Source of the DNA: UBA1227 sp045642705
Lineage (GTDB): Bacteria; Bacillota; Clostridia; Oscillospirales; Acutalibacteraceae
Assembly (NCBI GenBank): GCA_045642705.1
Contig: JAZUJK010000013.1
Coordinates: forward strand, 1 to 32,437
Direction: 5' to 3'
DNA: 32,437 bases
The position numbers and the translations under genes are program-made. The number at the start of each line of letters is the position of its first letter. Position 1 is the first letter of the stretch. Positions 23,723-31,935 of the stretch are shown here, piece after piece. The notes below the pieces were generated by a model. The model searched no databases. It was not told the origin of the DNA and was given only the letters and a program-made list of their open reading frames with translations.

Positions 23723-24094
23723 CACACCTTTTCCAGTGTCCCATATTTTATTGAATAGCTCGTTCAGTCTATCTTTTCTATCTTCGAGATAGAGAAAACC
23801 AAAGAGCGCTTCAAAGCCTGTTGCAGAATGATAATCAGCAGGGGACATGTTCTTAGGCGTGTGAGTGGTGTGGGCATTTCGTCCACGCTTATATATTTCA
23901 AGTTCCTCGTCTGTGAGGTCGTTCTCAATTAGACGAAATGCCTCAGCCTGGGCAGCGGCATTGACGAACTTTACTTTTTCAACATGCAAATCATTGGCGG
24001 GGCGGTTGGCTTCACGGACAAGCGCCTCGCGTACCATGAGCTCAAAAACGCTATCTCCAATGAAGGCGAGTGTGAGCGGACTTAATTGATTCAT
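23720..24094 (-). CDS. mrnC: Mini-ribonuclease III
   Basis: Mini-III cleaves double-stranded RNA and matures 23S rRNA ends in Firmicutes. The 124-residue protein is a lone RNase III catalytic domain without a dsRNA-binding domain. The metal-binding Asp is in AFIGDSVFEL and the matching acidic site in ATGFEALFGFLYL; YKRGRNAHT is also typical. Usual neighbours such as cysS are absent here. It starts 9 bases after the obgE stop, with AAGGAG before its ATG, so it is co-transcribed with obgE. Confidence 0.93.
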   Translation of the reverse strand: MNQLSPLTLAFIGDSVFELMVREALVREANRPANDLHVEKVKFVNAAAQAEAFRLIENDLTDEELEIYKRGRNAHTTHTPKNMSPADYHSATGFEALFGFLYLEDRKDRLNELFNKIWDTGKGV

Positions 24095-24103
24095 AGTGTC
24101 TCC

Positions 24104-25381
24104 TTATGGTACGTAATCAAATTCAATATCGTAGATGCTGACCGTGTCGCCTTCCTTGATACCACGGTTCTGGAGCTCGGCCTCAATGCCGCTGCTTACC
24201 ATCACACGCTGTAAGTATTGTAGGCTCTCATAGTCATCAAGATCGATTTTCTGGAGGATAGGAGGTAGCCATTCTGCCTCAATAATATAGATGCCATCCT
24301 CTTCGATTATCTTGAAGCTGCGGTCACGCTGCTTCTTCTCAAGCACTTCAAGAGGTATTTCCTCAGTCTCATATTGCTTGATAGGAGGAAGCGTTGCAAG
24401 CATTGCTGCTACAGCATCTATCAGTTCCTTAGTACCCTCTAGAATAGGGGCGCAGATACTGAAATATTTATATCCTTTGCTCTCGACATATGACTTAAAT
24501 CTCTCGATTTGCTCAGGCGTTGCCATATCTGTCTTGTTGCCGGCAACAATCTGAGGGAGATCAACCATATCTGGATTGAACTTCAAGAGCTCACGATTGA
24601 GTGACTCGAAATCTTCGATTGGATCGCGTCCTTCGGAACCTGCCACATCAACTATGTGTACGAGCATTCTACAGCGTTCAACATGGCGAAGGAATTCATG
24701 CCCGAGACCGATTCCCTCTGAGGCACCCTCGATAAGTCCAGGGATGTCTGCCATGACAAATGATGAACCTTCACCCATAGATACGACACCGAGAACTGGT
24801 GTAATTGTAGTGAAATGATAGTTCCCGATAATAGGCTTGGCCTCGGATACTACCGAGATGAGAGTAGATTTTCCAACATTAGGGAATCCGAGAAGTCCTA
24901 CATCCGCGAGGAGCTTAAGCTCAAGCTGAACGTCCCATTCCTCACCAGGCATACCATTCTTGGCAAAGCGTGGTACCTGTCTTGTAGGTGTGGCAAAGTG
25001 GGTGTTGCCCCAGCCACCTTTTCCTCCGCGAGCGGCGATGAACTCATCATCTGTTGACATGTCTGCCATTATGGCGCCGCTCTCAACCTCTCGAATAATA
25101 GTGCCTCTTGGCACGTCGATATAGAGGTCCTCACCCTTCTTACCATTGCAGCGTGAGCCTCTTCCATCCTCGCCATTGCGAGCTGTATATTTCTTTTTGT
25201 AGCGGAAATCGGCGAGAGTCGCAAGGTTAGTATTTACGCGGAAAATGATATTTCCGCCACGTCCACCATCTCCACCGTCCGGTCCGCCTGCGGCAACATA
25301 TTTTTCGCGGTGAAATGCAACCGCGCCATTACCGCCGTTTCCAGCTTTGATTTTGATTTTAGCGATATCTACAAATAACAT
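24104..25381 (-). CDS. obgE: GTPase Obg
   Basis: Obg is an essential GTPase acting in 50S assembly and stress control. The 425-residue protein has the glycine-rich Obg fold (about 1-158, GGPDGGDGGRGGN), the G domain with G1 GFPNVGKST, G3 DIPGLIEGAS and G4 NKTD, and a C-terminal OCT domain (about 345-425). The ATG at 25381 matches the family N-terminus, but no ribosome binding site precedes it. The -10 box ends only 9 bases before the ATG, so a leaderless message is likely. It heads the obgE-mrnC unit. Confidence 0.96.
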   Translation of the reverse strand: MLFVDIAKIKIKAGNGGNGAVAFHREKYVAAGGPDGGDGGRGGNIIFRVNTNLATLADFRYKKKYTARNGEDGRGSRCNGKKGEDLYIDVPRGTIIREVESGAIMADMSTDDEFIAARGGKGGWGNTHFATPTRQVPRFAKNGMPGEEWDVQLELKLLADVGLLGFPNVGKSTLISVVSEAKPIIGNYHFTTITPVLGVVSMGEGSSFVMADIPGLIEGASEGIGLGHEFLRHVERCRMLVHIVDVAGSEGRDPIEDFESLNRELLKFNPDMVDLPQIVAGNKTDMATPEQIERFKSYVESKGYKYFSICAPILEGTKELIDAVAAMLATLPPIKQYETEEIPLEVLEKKQRDRSFKIIEEDGIYIIEAEWLPPILQKIDLDDYESLQYLQRVMVSSGIEAELQNRGIKEGDTVSIYDIEFDYVP

Positions 25382-25390
25382 AATACAGAT

Positions 25391-25419
25391 ATATTAATCA
25401 AAAGGGTGTTATAAGTCAA
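25391..25419 (-). promoter_or_regulatory. Promoter of obgE
   Basis: On the minus strand TTGACT (25414-25419) and TAATAT (25391-25396) lie 17 bases apart. Transcription should start at about 25382-25384, at or next to the start codon. Confidence 0.55.
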
Positions 25420-25425
25420 ATGTTG

Positions 25426-25454
25426 TTGTAAATTATTGCACAATATAGTAAAAT
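25426..25454 (+). promoter_or_regulatory. Candidate promoter of the 25501-30865 gene run
   Basis: TTGTAA (25426-25431) and TAAAAT (25449-25454) are 17 bases apart, 46 bases before the first start codon. Confidence 0.4.
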
Positions 25455-25500
25455 TAATATGCATTTTTATGTTTATTATTATAAACAGGAGGTAATTTAT

Positions 25501-26433
25501 ATGCCTGAAGAAATTAAAAATGAGACAACACCTAAAAAGGATATTAATGTTGACGAAGTTATAAACAACATATTTAATAAGCAGCCTGAAAAGGAGGACG
25601 GAGATGCGCCGGCAGTAAAACCACCGGTAAATATCTTCTCGAGGCCAATTCCTGTTACACAGGATGACGCTGCCAAGAGGGCTCGACTTAAAATAATCAT
25701 TATTGAAGGACTTCTCTTTGGCGCCTTCTTGACAGCTATTACAGCTATCTATGCATTCTCAGGTCTTGAGCTAAAACTTGATCCAGAGAATGGCGCTAAT
25801 TTGCCATCCGTATGGTTCTTCCTACTTGAGTTTGTAGTATTCTCAATTGCAATTGGTGTGGGCGACTATTTCCTAACCGAGAAGCGTGTAAATGATTATA
25901 ACTCTAAAATCGCAGGCGTTAATTTCGATATTGACGATGAGATTGAGAAGGCTCTAAAGGCTCAGGAAGAGGACGGCATTACAGCAGAGGTTGCAGCCGC
26001 TCAGAATAAGAGCAATGGAGAGGAAGAGGTTGAAAAACCATTCATTGATATCAAACTTGCAGAGGATAAATCTCTGACCGATAAGAAGTTTGAGGCATAT
26101 CTCGGAACAGCACTTGTTGGCTCAATAGAGACATGTAAGGCTGTTATTGCAAATGATATGGGTATGGAGACAATTGTTATCTATATCAAGTCACTCGCTG
26201 CAACTACGGGCGAGTATAGAAACGGTGCCATTATGGAACTTATCAATGCAGTTAAGGCATCTGCAGCAGATAATGGATTCGCTGCTGTTGTAATCAGTAA
26301 GCGTGTATATGGCAATGTAGAACTTAATATCGCCGGTGGCGAGAAATATGGAGTTACAGCTCCAGAAGAGATTAAAATTCAGGAGGCATATCCGGGAGCA
26401 CTTATGGGTGTCAGCGGAACACTTAAGGTCTAG
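25501..26433 (+). CDS. Two-helix membrane protein, unknown function
   Basis: The 310-residue protein has a charged N-terminal region with a conserved-looking VDEVINNIFNKQ stretch, then two membrane helices (about 64-87 and 102-124) joined by a short loop. A charged, partly helical linker (about 125-180) leads to a soluble C-terminal domain (about 180-310). Both ends should face the cytoplasm. I do not recognise the family and no catalytic motif is visible. The ATG at 25501 follows AGGAGGT; an in-frame ATG at 25459 has no ribosome site. It starts a run of five co-oriented genes. Confidence 0.8.
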   Translation: MPEEIKNETTPKKDINVDEVINNIFNKQPEKEDGDAPAVKPPVNIFSRPIPVTQDDAAKRARLKIIIIEGLLFGAFLTAITAIYAFSGLELKLDPENGANLPSVWFFLLEFVVFSIAIGVGDYFLTEKRVNDYNSKIAGVNFDIDDEIEKALKAQEEDGITAEVAAAQNKSNGEEEVEKPFIDIKLAEDKSLTDKKFEAYLGTALVGSIETCKAVIANDMGMETIVIYIKSLAATTGEYRNGAIMELINAVKASAADNGFAAVVISKRVYGNVELNIAGGEKYGVTAPEEIKIQEAYPGALMGVSGTLKV

Positions 26434-26450
26434 GGTTTTTCAGTTTAACT

Positions 26451-27617
26451 ATGATTAAAGTTTTATCCAAATTTTTCATAAAAGACGGTTCCAATTATTC
26501 AAGCCCTGCTGTACGCAGGGCTTATGGTACCTTATGTAGCATTGTTGGTATTTTTCTCAACGTTTTAATGTTCGCAGGAAAGTATATTGCAGGTACAATT
26601 GCACATTCTATTTCTATTACTGCTGATGCATTTAACAACTTGTCAGATGCAGCATCATCAATTATTACTTTGCTTGGTTTCCGCCTTGCTGGTAAGAAGC
26701 CAGATCCAGACCATCCATTTGGTCATGGAAGAATCGAATATCTATCAGGTCTTGCTGTATCAGTTCTTATCCTTGTGATGGGCTTTGAACTTCTCAAGTC
26801 ATCTGTTACTAAGATATTCCATCCAGAGCCAGTAGAAGCAAGTCTTCTCGTTGGTGGAATCATGGTCGTATCTATCCTTATCAAGGTTTATATGGCTGTC
26901 TATAACAAGTCAGTCGGCAAGAAGATTGACTCTGCTGCAATGGCAGCTGTGGCAGCCGACTCACTTTCCGATACAATCTCTACATTTGTAGTTTTAATCT
27001 CAATGATTGTATCTCACTTTACTCAGGTTAATATCGATGCATATGCAGGTATACTTGTTGCTATTCTTATCTTGAAGACTGGAATTGAGTCAGTAAAAGA
27101 GACAATAGCACCGCTCCTTGGTGAGGCTCCAGACCCTGAATTTGTTAAGCAGATTGAGGCTATTACAATGGAGTCTGAGCATATTGTCGGAATTCATGAC
27201 CTCATCGTTCATGACTATGGTCCTGGTAGAATTTTCGTATCACTTCATGCAGAGGTACCAGGTGATATTGATGTATTTGTTCTCCATGATGAGATTGATA
27301 ATGCAGAGTTTAAACTTCGTGATATCCTTGGTTGCGAGCCAACTATCCATATGGATCCTGTTGATGTAAACAATGAGCATGTAATGGCTATGAAAGAAAC
27401 TGTTCGTGAGGTTATCAATGGATATGATGAGAACTTGTCTTTCCATGACTTCCGAATGGTACCAGGTGAAACACATACCAATCTTATCTTTGATGTGGTT
27501 GTTCCCGCAAAATATAGCAAGAGCAACGAGCAGGTTGAAAAGGAACTCAAGGCTCTTATACCAGAAAAATGTAATGGCTGTTTCGCTGTAATTTATGCTG
27601 AACAGTCCTATGTATAA
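26451..27617 (+). CDS. Cation diffusion facilitator (CDF) metal exporter
   Basis: The 388-residue protein has about six membrane helices and a long cytoplasmic C-terminal domain. The transport-site residues are N-x3-D in helix 2 (DAFNNLSDAAS) and D-x3-D in helix 5 (AADSLSDTIST), with the family motif DHPFGHGRIEYLSG. Lacking the H-x3-D of zinc exporters, it more resembles manganese- or iron-type CDF proteins; the metal remains unproven. No clear ribosome site precedes the ATG at 26451, 17 bases after the previous stop, so translation may be coupled. The N-terminus (SSPAVRRAYGTLCSIVGI) fits the family. Confidence 0.9.
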   Translation: MIKVLSKFFIKDGSNYSSPAVRRAYGTLCSIVGIFLNVLMFAGKYIAGTIAHSISITADAFNNLSDAASSIITLLGFRLAGKKPDPDHPFGHGRIEYLSGLAVSVLILVMGFELLKSSVTKIFHPEPVEASLLVGGIMVVSILIKVYMAVYNKSVGKKIDSAAMAAVAADSLSDTISTFVVLISMIVSHFTQVNIDAYAGILVAILILKTGIESVKETIAPLLGEAPDPEFVKQIEAITMESEHIVGIHDLIVHDYGPGRIFVSLHAEVPGDIDVFVLHDEIDNAEFKLRDILGCEPTIHMDPVDVNNEHVMAMKETVREVINGYDENLSFHDFRMVPGETHTNLIFDVVVPAKYSKSNEQVEKELKALIPEKCNGCFAVIYAEQSYV

Positions 27618-27627
27618 GGAGGTCAAT

Positions 27628-28653
27628 ATGGAAGAGAAGGTAATACCGAACTTTAAAATTCTTATCCCAGAGGGAGATACATTGACCTCGGAGGGAGATA
27701 TAGATCTCTCAGTATTTGAGGATTATGGCCAGGTCGTTATGCTTGACCATCCAACAGATGAAGAACTTGAAAGAGAAATTGGTGATGCTGATGCATTATT
27801 CCTCAATAAACTTGTAGCAGATGAGAAACTTCTCTCGCATGCAAGTAAGCTCAAATATATCGGCGAATGTGCAACAGGCTTCAATAATATTGATGTGAAA
27901 TATTGTAAAGAGCACGGAATTGTTGTGACAAATGTCCCAACATATTCCACAAATGCTGTTGCACAGCAGACATTTGCATATATTCTAAATCACTATTCCA
28001 AGGTTGCAGAATATAACAAGTTTGTTCATGATGGTGGCTGGATTACAGCTAATACATTTGCACCATTTGTATTCCCAACTGATGAATTATCTGGCAAGAC
28101 AATAGGTCTTGTAGGCTTTGGTAAGATAGGTAAGGCTGTCGCTAAAATAGCTGATGCATTTGGTATGACAGTACTTGTAAATACAAGATCATATGAGAAG
28201 GCTAGAGCGCTCGGTAGTAATACTGACCTTGAAGGTTTCGTAAATCATGCAGATAAATATATCTCATATGTATCTTTCGACAATCTTCTCCGTCACTCAG
28301 ATATCGTATCAATTCATTGCCCACTCAATGAGGAATCGGAGCATCTCTTTAATGCGGAGACGATTGCCAAGATGAGAAACGGTGCGTTTCTCATCAATAC
28401 AGCGCGCGGACCTATAATCGACGAGGAGGCACTCGTCGATGCCCTAAAATCCGGCAAATTGTCCGGCGCTGCAGTCGACGTCCTCGACGCCGAACCAATG
28501 CGACAGGATTGCAAACTTATGGACGCAGACAACTGTGTCATAACCCCTCATGTCGCATGGGCACCTCGTGCAACAAGACAGCGTCTTGTAAATGAGGTTA
28601 TCAAGAACTTGAAAGCTTTCCAGGATGGAAAGCCCGTCAATGTTGTAAGTTAA
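27628..28653 (+). CDS. D-2-hydroxyacid dehydrogenase (NAD-dependent)
   Basis: The 341-residue protein is a D-isomer 2-hydroxyacid dehydrogenase, perhaps a hydroxypyruvate/glycerate-type enzyme. It has the NAD-binding GLVGFGKIGKAVAKIA and the catalytic Arg (NTARGPIIDEEAL), Glu (DVLDAEPM) and His (ITPHVAWAP). The substrate is not fixed by these motifs. AAGGAGG overlaps the previous stop and lies 5-8 bases before the ATG at 27628. Codons in about 28370-28510 are visibly richer in G+C than the rest of the gene. Confidence 0.9.
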   Translation: MEEKVIPNFKILIPEGDTLTSEGDIDLSVFEDYGQVVMLDHPTDEELEREIGDADALFLNKLVADEKLLSHASKLKYIGECATGFNNIDVKYCKEHGIVVTNVPTYSTNAVAQQTFAYILNHYSKVAEYNKFVHDGGWITANTFAPFVFPTDELSGKTIGLVGFGKIGKAVAKIADAFGMTVLVNTRSYEKARALGSNTDLEGFVNHADKYISYVSFDNLLRHSDIVSIHCPLNEESEHLFNAETIAKMRNGAFLINTARGPIIDEEALVDALKSGKLSGAAVDVLDAEPMRQDCKLMDADNCVITPHVAWAPRATRQRLVNEVIKNLKAFQDGKPVNVVS

Positions 28654-28666
28654 GGAATTGAATAAA

Positions 28667-30037
28667 ATGAAATATGATGTAGTAATTATTGGTGCAGGAC
28701 CTGGCGGAATTTTCTCTGCATATGAATTTGCCAAGGAAGCTCCTCACCTGAAAGTTGCTGTTTTCGAAGCTGGTTATCCACTTGAAAAGCGCAAGTGCCC
28801 AATTGATGGCGTAAACGTAAAATCTTGTATCAATTGTCACACATGCGCTATCATGAATGGCTTCGGAGGCGCTGGCGCATTCTCAGATGGAAAATATAAT
28901 ATTACAAATGATTTCGGTGGCACACTATATGAATATATAGGCCGTGAGAAGGCAATAGAGCTCATGGAATATGTTGATAAAATCAACATGCAATTCGGCG
29001 GAGAGGGTACCAAGATGTATTCAACAGCAGGTACAACATTCAAGACCCTCTGTATGCAGAATAAGCTTACTCTCCTTGATGCATCCGTACGCCATCTCGG
29101 AACAGATATCAATTATGTTGTGCTTGAGAATCTATATAACTACCTATCAGACAAAATTGATTTCTTCTTCCATAGACCAGTATTAAAACTGGAAAAGACA
29201 GCTACGGGCTATAAAGTATATACCAAGGACGGTGAGACAGAGTGCGATAAGTGCATAGTCTCAGTTGGTAGAAGTGGCTCAAAATGGATGGAGACAATCT
29301 GTAACAATCTCGGCATCAAGACAAGTTCTAACCGTGTTGATATTGGTGTTAGAGTAGAGCTTCCAGCTGTTCTCTTTAGCCATCTCACAGATGAACTCTA
29401 TGAGTCCAAGATCGTTTATAGAACTGAGAAGTTTGAGGACAAGGTTAGAACATTCTGTATGAATCCATATGGAGTTGTTGTAAATGAGAACACCAATGGT
29501 ATCGTGACAGTTAATGGTCACTCATATGAGGACCCTGCCAAGCATACAGATAATACAAATTTTGCACTTCTCGTATCCAAGCATTTCTCTGTTCCGTTTA
29601 AGGATTCAAATGGATACGGCGAATCAATTGCCCGTCTCTCAAATATGCTTGGTGGTGGCGTTATCGTACAGCGCTTTGGCGACCTAGAACGTGGTAGACG
29701 TTCTACCCAAAAGCGCATAGATGAAGGAACTGTTCGCCCAACGCTCAATGCGACACCAGGTGATTTGTCACTCGTTCTTCCAAAGCGTATCTTGGACGGA
29801 ATTATCGAGATGATTTATGCTCTCGATAAAATCGCACCTGGTACCGCGAACGATGATACACTTCTCTATGGAGTTGAAGTTAAGTTCTACAATATGGAAG
29901 TAGAACTCAGCAAAGATCTCGAAACAGTATGCCCTGGCCTCTATATAATTGGTGATGGTTCAGGCGTCACTCATTCACTATCCCATGCATCAGCATCTGG
30001 TGTATATGTAGCAAATAAGATTATTGAAAAGGAATAA
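28667..30037 (+). CDS. FAD-dependent oxidoreductase (COG2509-like)
   Basis: The 456-residue protein starts with a dinucleotide-binding fold (DVVIIGAGPGGIFSAYE) and ends with a second FAD contact (GLYIIGDGSGVTHSLSHASASG). A cysteine group C44-x9-C54-x2-C57-x2-C60 could hold an iron-sulfur cluster. It is followed by GFGGAGAFSDGKYN, typical of the poorly characterised COG2509 dehydrogenases. The substrate is unknown. The ATG at 28667 has AAGGA 10 bases upstream; an in-frame TTG at 28658 is closer but less likely. The next gene starts 4 bases after its stop. Confidence 0.88.
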   Translation: MKYDVVIIGAGPGGIFSAYEFAKEAPHLKVAVFEAGYPLEKRKCPIDGVNVKSCINCHTCAIMNGFGGAGAFSDGKYNITNDFGGTLYEYIGREKAIELMEYVDKINMQFGGEGTKMYSTAGTTFKTLCMQNKLTLLDASVRHLGTDINYVVLENLYNYLSDKIDFFFHRPVLKLEKTATGYKVYTKDGETECDKCIVSVGRSGSKWMETICNNLGIKTSSNRVDIGVRVELPAVLFSHLTDELYESKIVYRTEKFEDKVRTFCMNPYGVVVNENTNGIVTVNGHSYEDPAKHTDNTNFALLVSKHFSVPFKDSNGYGESIARLSNMLGGGVIVQRFGDLERGRRSTQKRIDEGTVRPTLNATPGDLSLVLPKRILDGIIEMIYALDKIAPGTANDDTLLYGVEVKFYNMEVELSKDLETVCPGLYIIGDGSGVTHSLSHASASGVYVANKIIEKE

Positions 30038-30040
30038 TTT

Positions 30041-30865
30041 ATGGCAGCAACAATAGCAGAATTATCCAGTTACTATGTAACTTCTCCAATCTGGATACTT
30101 GTCATCTGCTTCCTCGCAGGAATGGGGGCGGGCCTCGGAACTGGCTTTGCCGGTATGTCCGCTGCTGCTGTAATCAGCCCAATGCTGATTACATTTCTCG
30201 GTGTTCCTGCTTATGAAGCAGTTGGTATAGCGCTCGCGTCGGACATCCTCGCAAGCGCTGTTTCTGCTTACATTTATAAGAAAAATGACAACCTGGATAT
30301 AAAGAATGGCCTTGTTATGATGGTAAGTGTCCTAGTTGTTACAGTACTTGCAAGTATTCTTGCACGCCACGTTCCTAACAATACAATGAGTTCTGCAACT
30401 ACTTGTATGACAATGCTTCTTGGTCTCAAATTTATCGTAAGACCTATCACAACAACTAAGGAAATGATGGGGAATAAGAGCCAAAAACGTAAAATCATAG
30501 AATCCATAATCTGTGGAATATATATCGGATTTATCTGCGGCTTTATCGGCGCAGGCGGCGGTATGATGATGCTCCTTATCCTAACAAGTATCTTAGGATA
30601 CGAACTTAAAACAGCCGTTGGCACATCCGTATTTATCATGACATTTACAGCGCTTTCTGGTTCTGCAAGCCGTTTTCTCGTAGGCGGCGCGGAGCATTAC
30701 GAAATCCTTATTTTGTGCGTTGTATTTACATTCTTATGGGCAAGAGTTGCAGCAATATTTGCCAACAAGGTAGACAATAAGACACTCAATCGTGTGACTG
30801 GTATAGTTCTCTTCGTACTCGGTCTTGCTATATTTATTGTCAACCTCTGTCGTGGCAATTTATAA
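30041..30865 (+). CDS. TSUP family transporter (TauE/SafE)
   Basis: The 274-residue membrane protein has about eight helices in two similar halves: GTGFAGMSAAAVISPMLI then ALASDILAS in the first, and GFICGFIGAGGGMMMLLIL then TAVGTSVFIM in the second. This is the TauE/SafE pattern. The family moves sulfite, sulfonates, sulfoacetate or similar anions; the substrate here is unknown. It begins 3 bases after the FAD gene, with AAAAGGAA as ribosome site, and ends 10 bases before tRNA-Ser. Confidence 0.87.
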   Translation: MAATIAELSSYYVTSPIWILVICFLAGMGAGLGTGFAGMSAAAVISPMLITFLGVPAYEAVGIALASDILASAVSAYIYKKNDNLDIKNGLVMMVSVLVVTVLASILARHVPNNTMSSATTCMTMLLGLKFIVRPITTTKEMMGNKSQKRKIIESIICGIYIGFICGFIGAGGGMMMLLILTSILGYELKTAVGTSVFIMTFTALSGSASRFLVGGAEHYEILILCVVFTFLWARVAAIFANKVDNKTLNRVTGIVLFVLGLAIFIVNLCRGNL

Positions 30866-30866
30866 A
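30837..30866 (+). promoter_or_regulatory. Promoter of tRNA-Ser
   Basis: TTGTCA (30837-30842) and TATAAA (30861-30866) are 18 bases apart, at the end of the transporter gene and 9 bases before the tRNA. Confidence 0.45.
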
Positions 30867-30875
30867 AGCCAATAA

Positions 30876-30966
30876 GGAGAGTTATCGAAGTGGTCATAAC
30901 GGGGCTGACTCGAAATCAGTTAGCGGGTAACACCGCCCAAGGGTTCGAATCCCTTACTCTCCGCCA
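30876..30966 (+). tRNA. tRNA-Ser (anticodon CGA)
   Basis: A class II tRNA of 91 nt including CCA. The acceptor stem GGAGAGT pairs with ACTCTCC, with discriminator G and an encoded CCA. The anticodon stem CTGA/TCAG encloses CT-CGA-AA, the variable arm is long (AGCGGGTAACACCGCCC region), and the T-arm is GGGTTCGAATCCC. It reads UCG. Confidence 0.97.
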
Positions 30967-30970
30967 AGTA

Positions 30971-31003
30971 AGGAGAAGCCATGTGCTTCTCCTATTTTTT
31001 TTT
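30971..31003 (+). terminator. Terminator after tRNA-Ser
   Basis: AGGAGAAGC/GCTTCTCCT with a CATGT loop, followed by A and nine T. Confidence 0.94.
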
Positions 31004-31012
31004 GAAAAAGTG

Positions 31013-31041
31013 TTGACACACAGAATTAGATTGTGTACAAT
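31013..31041 (+). promoter_or_regulatory. Promoter of the peroxidase gene
   Basis: TTGACA (31013-31018) and TACAAT (31036-31041) are 17 bases apart: a strong promoter whose -10 box is covered by the OhrR-like palindrome. Confidence 0.75.
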
Positions 31042-31050
31042 TCAATTGCA
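31036..31050. promoter_or_regulatory. OhrR-like operator
   Basis: TACAATTCAATTGCA is an inverted repeat differing by one base from TACAATT-n-AATTGTA, the OhrR operator pattern of Bacillus. It covers the -10 box of the peroxidase promoter, the right place for a repressor. An OhrR-like gene lies 0.9 kb downstream. Confidence 0.5.
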
Positions 31051-31108
31051 GGCAATCGAATTTGCACTGCGTAACAATTCAGCGTAAATAAAGAAAGGAA
31101 GTAGCGAT

Positions 31109-31585
31109 ATGGCTAAATTTTATGATCTTCACGCAAATGACAACAAAGGCGCAGATGTATGTATGAAAGAGTACGAGGGCAAAGTACTCTTGGTCGTAAA
31201 TACAGCAACAGGATGTGGCTTTACACCACAGTATGAGGGCCTTCAGGAGATTTATGAAAAGTATCAAGCAAGAGGTTTTGAGATCTTAGATTTCCCATGT
31301 AACCAGTTTGCGGGACAGGCTCCTGGCACTGGTGAAGAGATAGAAGATTTTTGTCAATCACGCTATGGTGTCACATTCAGACAATTTGAAAAGATTGATG
31401 TAAACGGTCCAAAGGAACACCCAATTTATAAGTATTTAAAGAGTGAGCAGGGCGGCTTGATTTCTTCTACTATTAAGTGGAACTTTACTAAGTTCCTTAT
31501 CGATAGGAATGGTAATGTTGTTGATCGCTTTGGCCCAGCTGATTCGCCAAAGAAAATTGATTCAGCAATAGCTGCATTGCTTTAA
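31109..31585 (+). CDS. Thioredoxin-type glutathione peroxidase
   Basis: The 158-residue protein reduces hydrogen or organic peroxides. It has the peroxidatic Cys in NTATGCGFTPQY (C36), the conserved FPCNQF (C64) and WNFTKFL with catalytic Trp and Asn. A further Cys in DFCQSRYGVTF (C82) sits where yeast Hyr1/Gpx3 has its resolving Cys. That pattern means thioredoxin rather than glutathione is the likely reductant. It uses Cys, not selenocysteine. AAAGGAAG precedes the ATG. Transcription is probably controlled by the OhrR-like repressor encoded downstream. Confidence 0.93.
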   Translation: MAKFYDLHANDNKGADVCMKEYEGKVLLVVNTATGCGFTPQYEGLQEIYEKYQARGFEILDFPCNQFAGQAPGTGEEIEDFCQSRYGVTFRQFEKIDVNGPKEHPIYKYLKSEQGGLISSTIKWNFTKFLIDRNGNVVDRFGPADSPKKIDSAIAALL

Positions 31586-31608
31586 TTTTGGAGGAGAGGT
31601 TTTCTACC

Positions 31609-31854
31609 ATGGAGTTTATTTATGAGACGGAAGGAACATGTGCTTCCCACATAAGATTTAACATAGAGGACAATAGAATTTATAACCTCGAGTTTATTGG
31701 GGGTTGTAACGGTAACTTGAAAGCCATATCAAAAGTATGTGAAGGCATGACAGTTGATGAAATTGAAAATCAGTTTGCTGGTATTACTTGTGGAAGAAAG
31801 CCAACTTCATGCACAGATCAACTTGCAAAGGCTGTTCGTGCCGCTGCAAAGTGA
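31609..31854 (+). CDS. TSCPD domain protein (TIGR03905 type)
   Basis: This 81-residue protein is a stand-alone TSCPD domain, otherwise found at the end of some ribonucleotide reductases. The name-giving motif appears as PTSCTDQLAKAV, preceded by EFIGGCNGNLKAI and ITCGRKP. Five cysteines (C11, C33, C44, C61, C68) could bind a metal or take part in redox chemistry; the function is not known. The ATG at 31609 follows GGAGGAGAGG; an in-frame TTG at 31588 overlaps that site. It starts 23 bases after the peroxidase stop and is probably co-transcribed with it. Confidence 0.87.
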   Translation: MEFIYETEGTCASHIRFNIEDNRIYNLEFIGGCNGNLKAISKVCEGMTVDEIENQFAGITCGRKPTSCTDQLAKAVRAAAK

Positions 31855-31876
31855 TTGCTTTATAACTCATAGCCCC

Positions 31877-31905
31877 TTGAATTTCGTCTTCAAAATGTTT
31901 ACAAT
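31877..31905 (+). promoter_or_regulatory. Candidate promoter of the OhrR-like gene
   Basis: TTGAAT (31877-31882) and TACAAT (31900-31905) are 17 bases apart. The -10 box starts a TACAATT half-site but no matching second half follows. Confidence 0.5.
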
Positions 31906-31935
31906 TATTTAGTAATTTTATTTTGGAGGTAAAGT

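Noticed and set aside
31900..31920. Second OhrR operator before the ohrR-like gene
   Set aside because: Only one TACAATT half-site is present; the other half does not match the inverted repeat.
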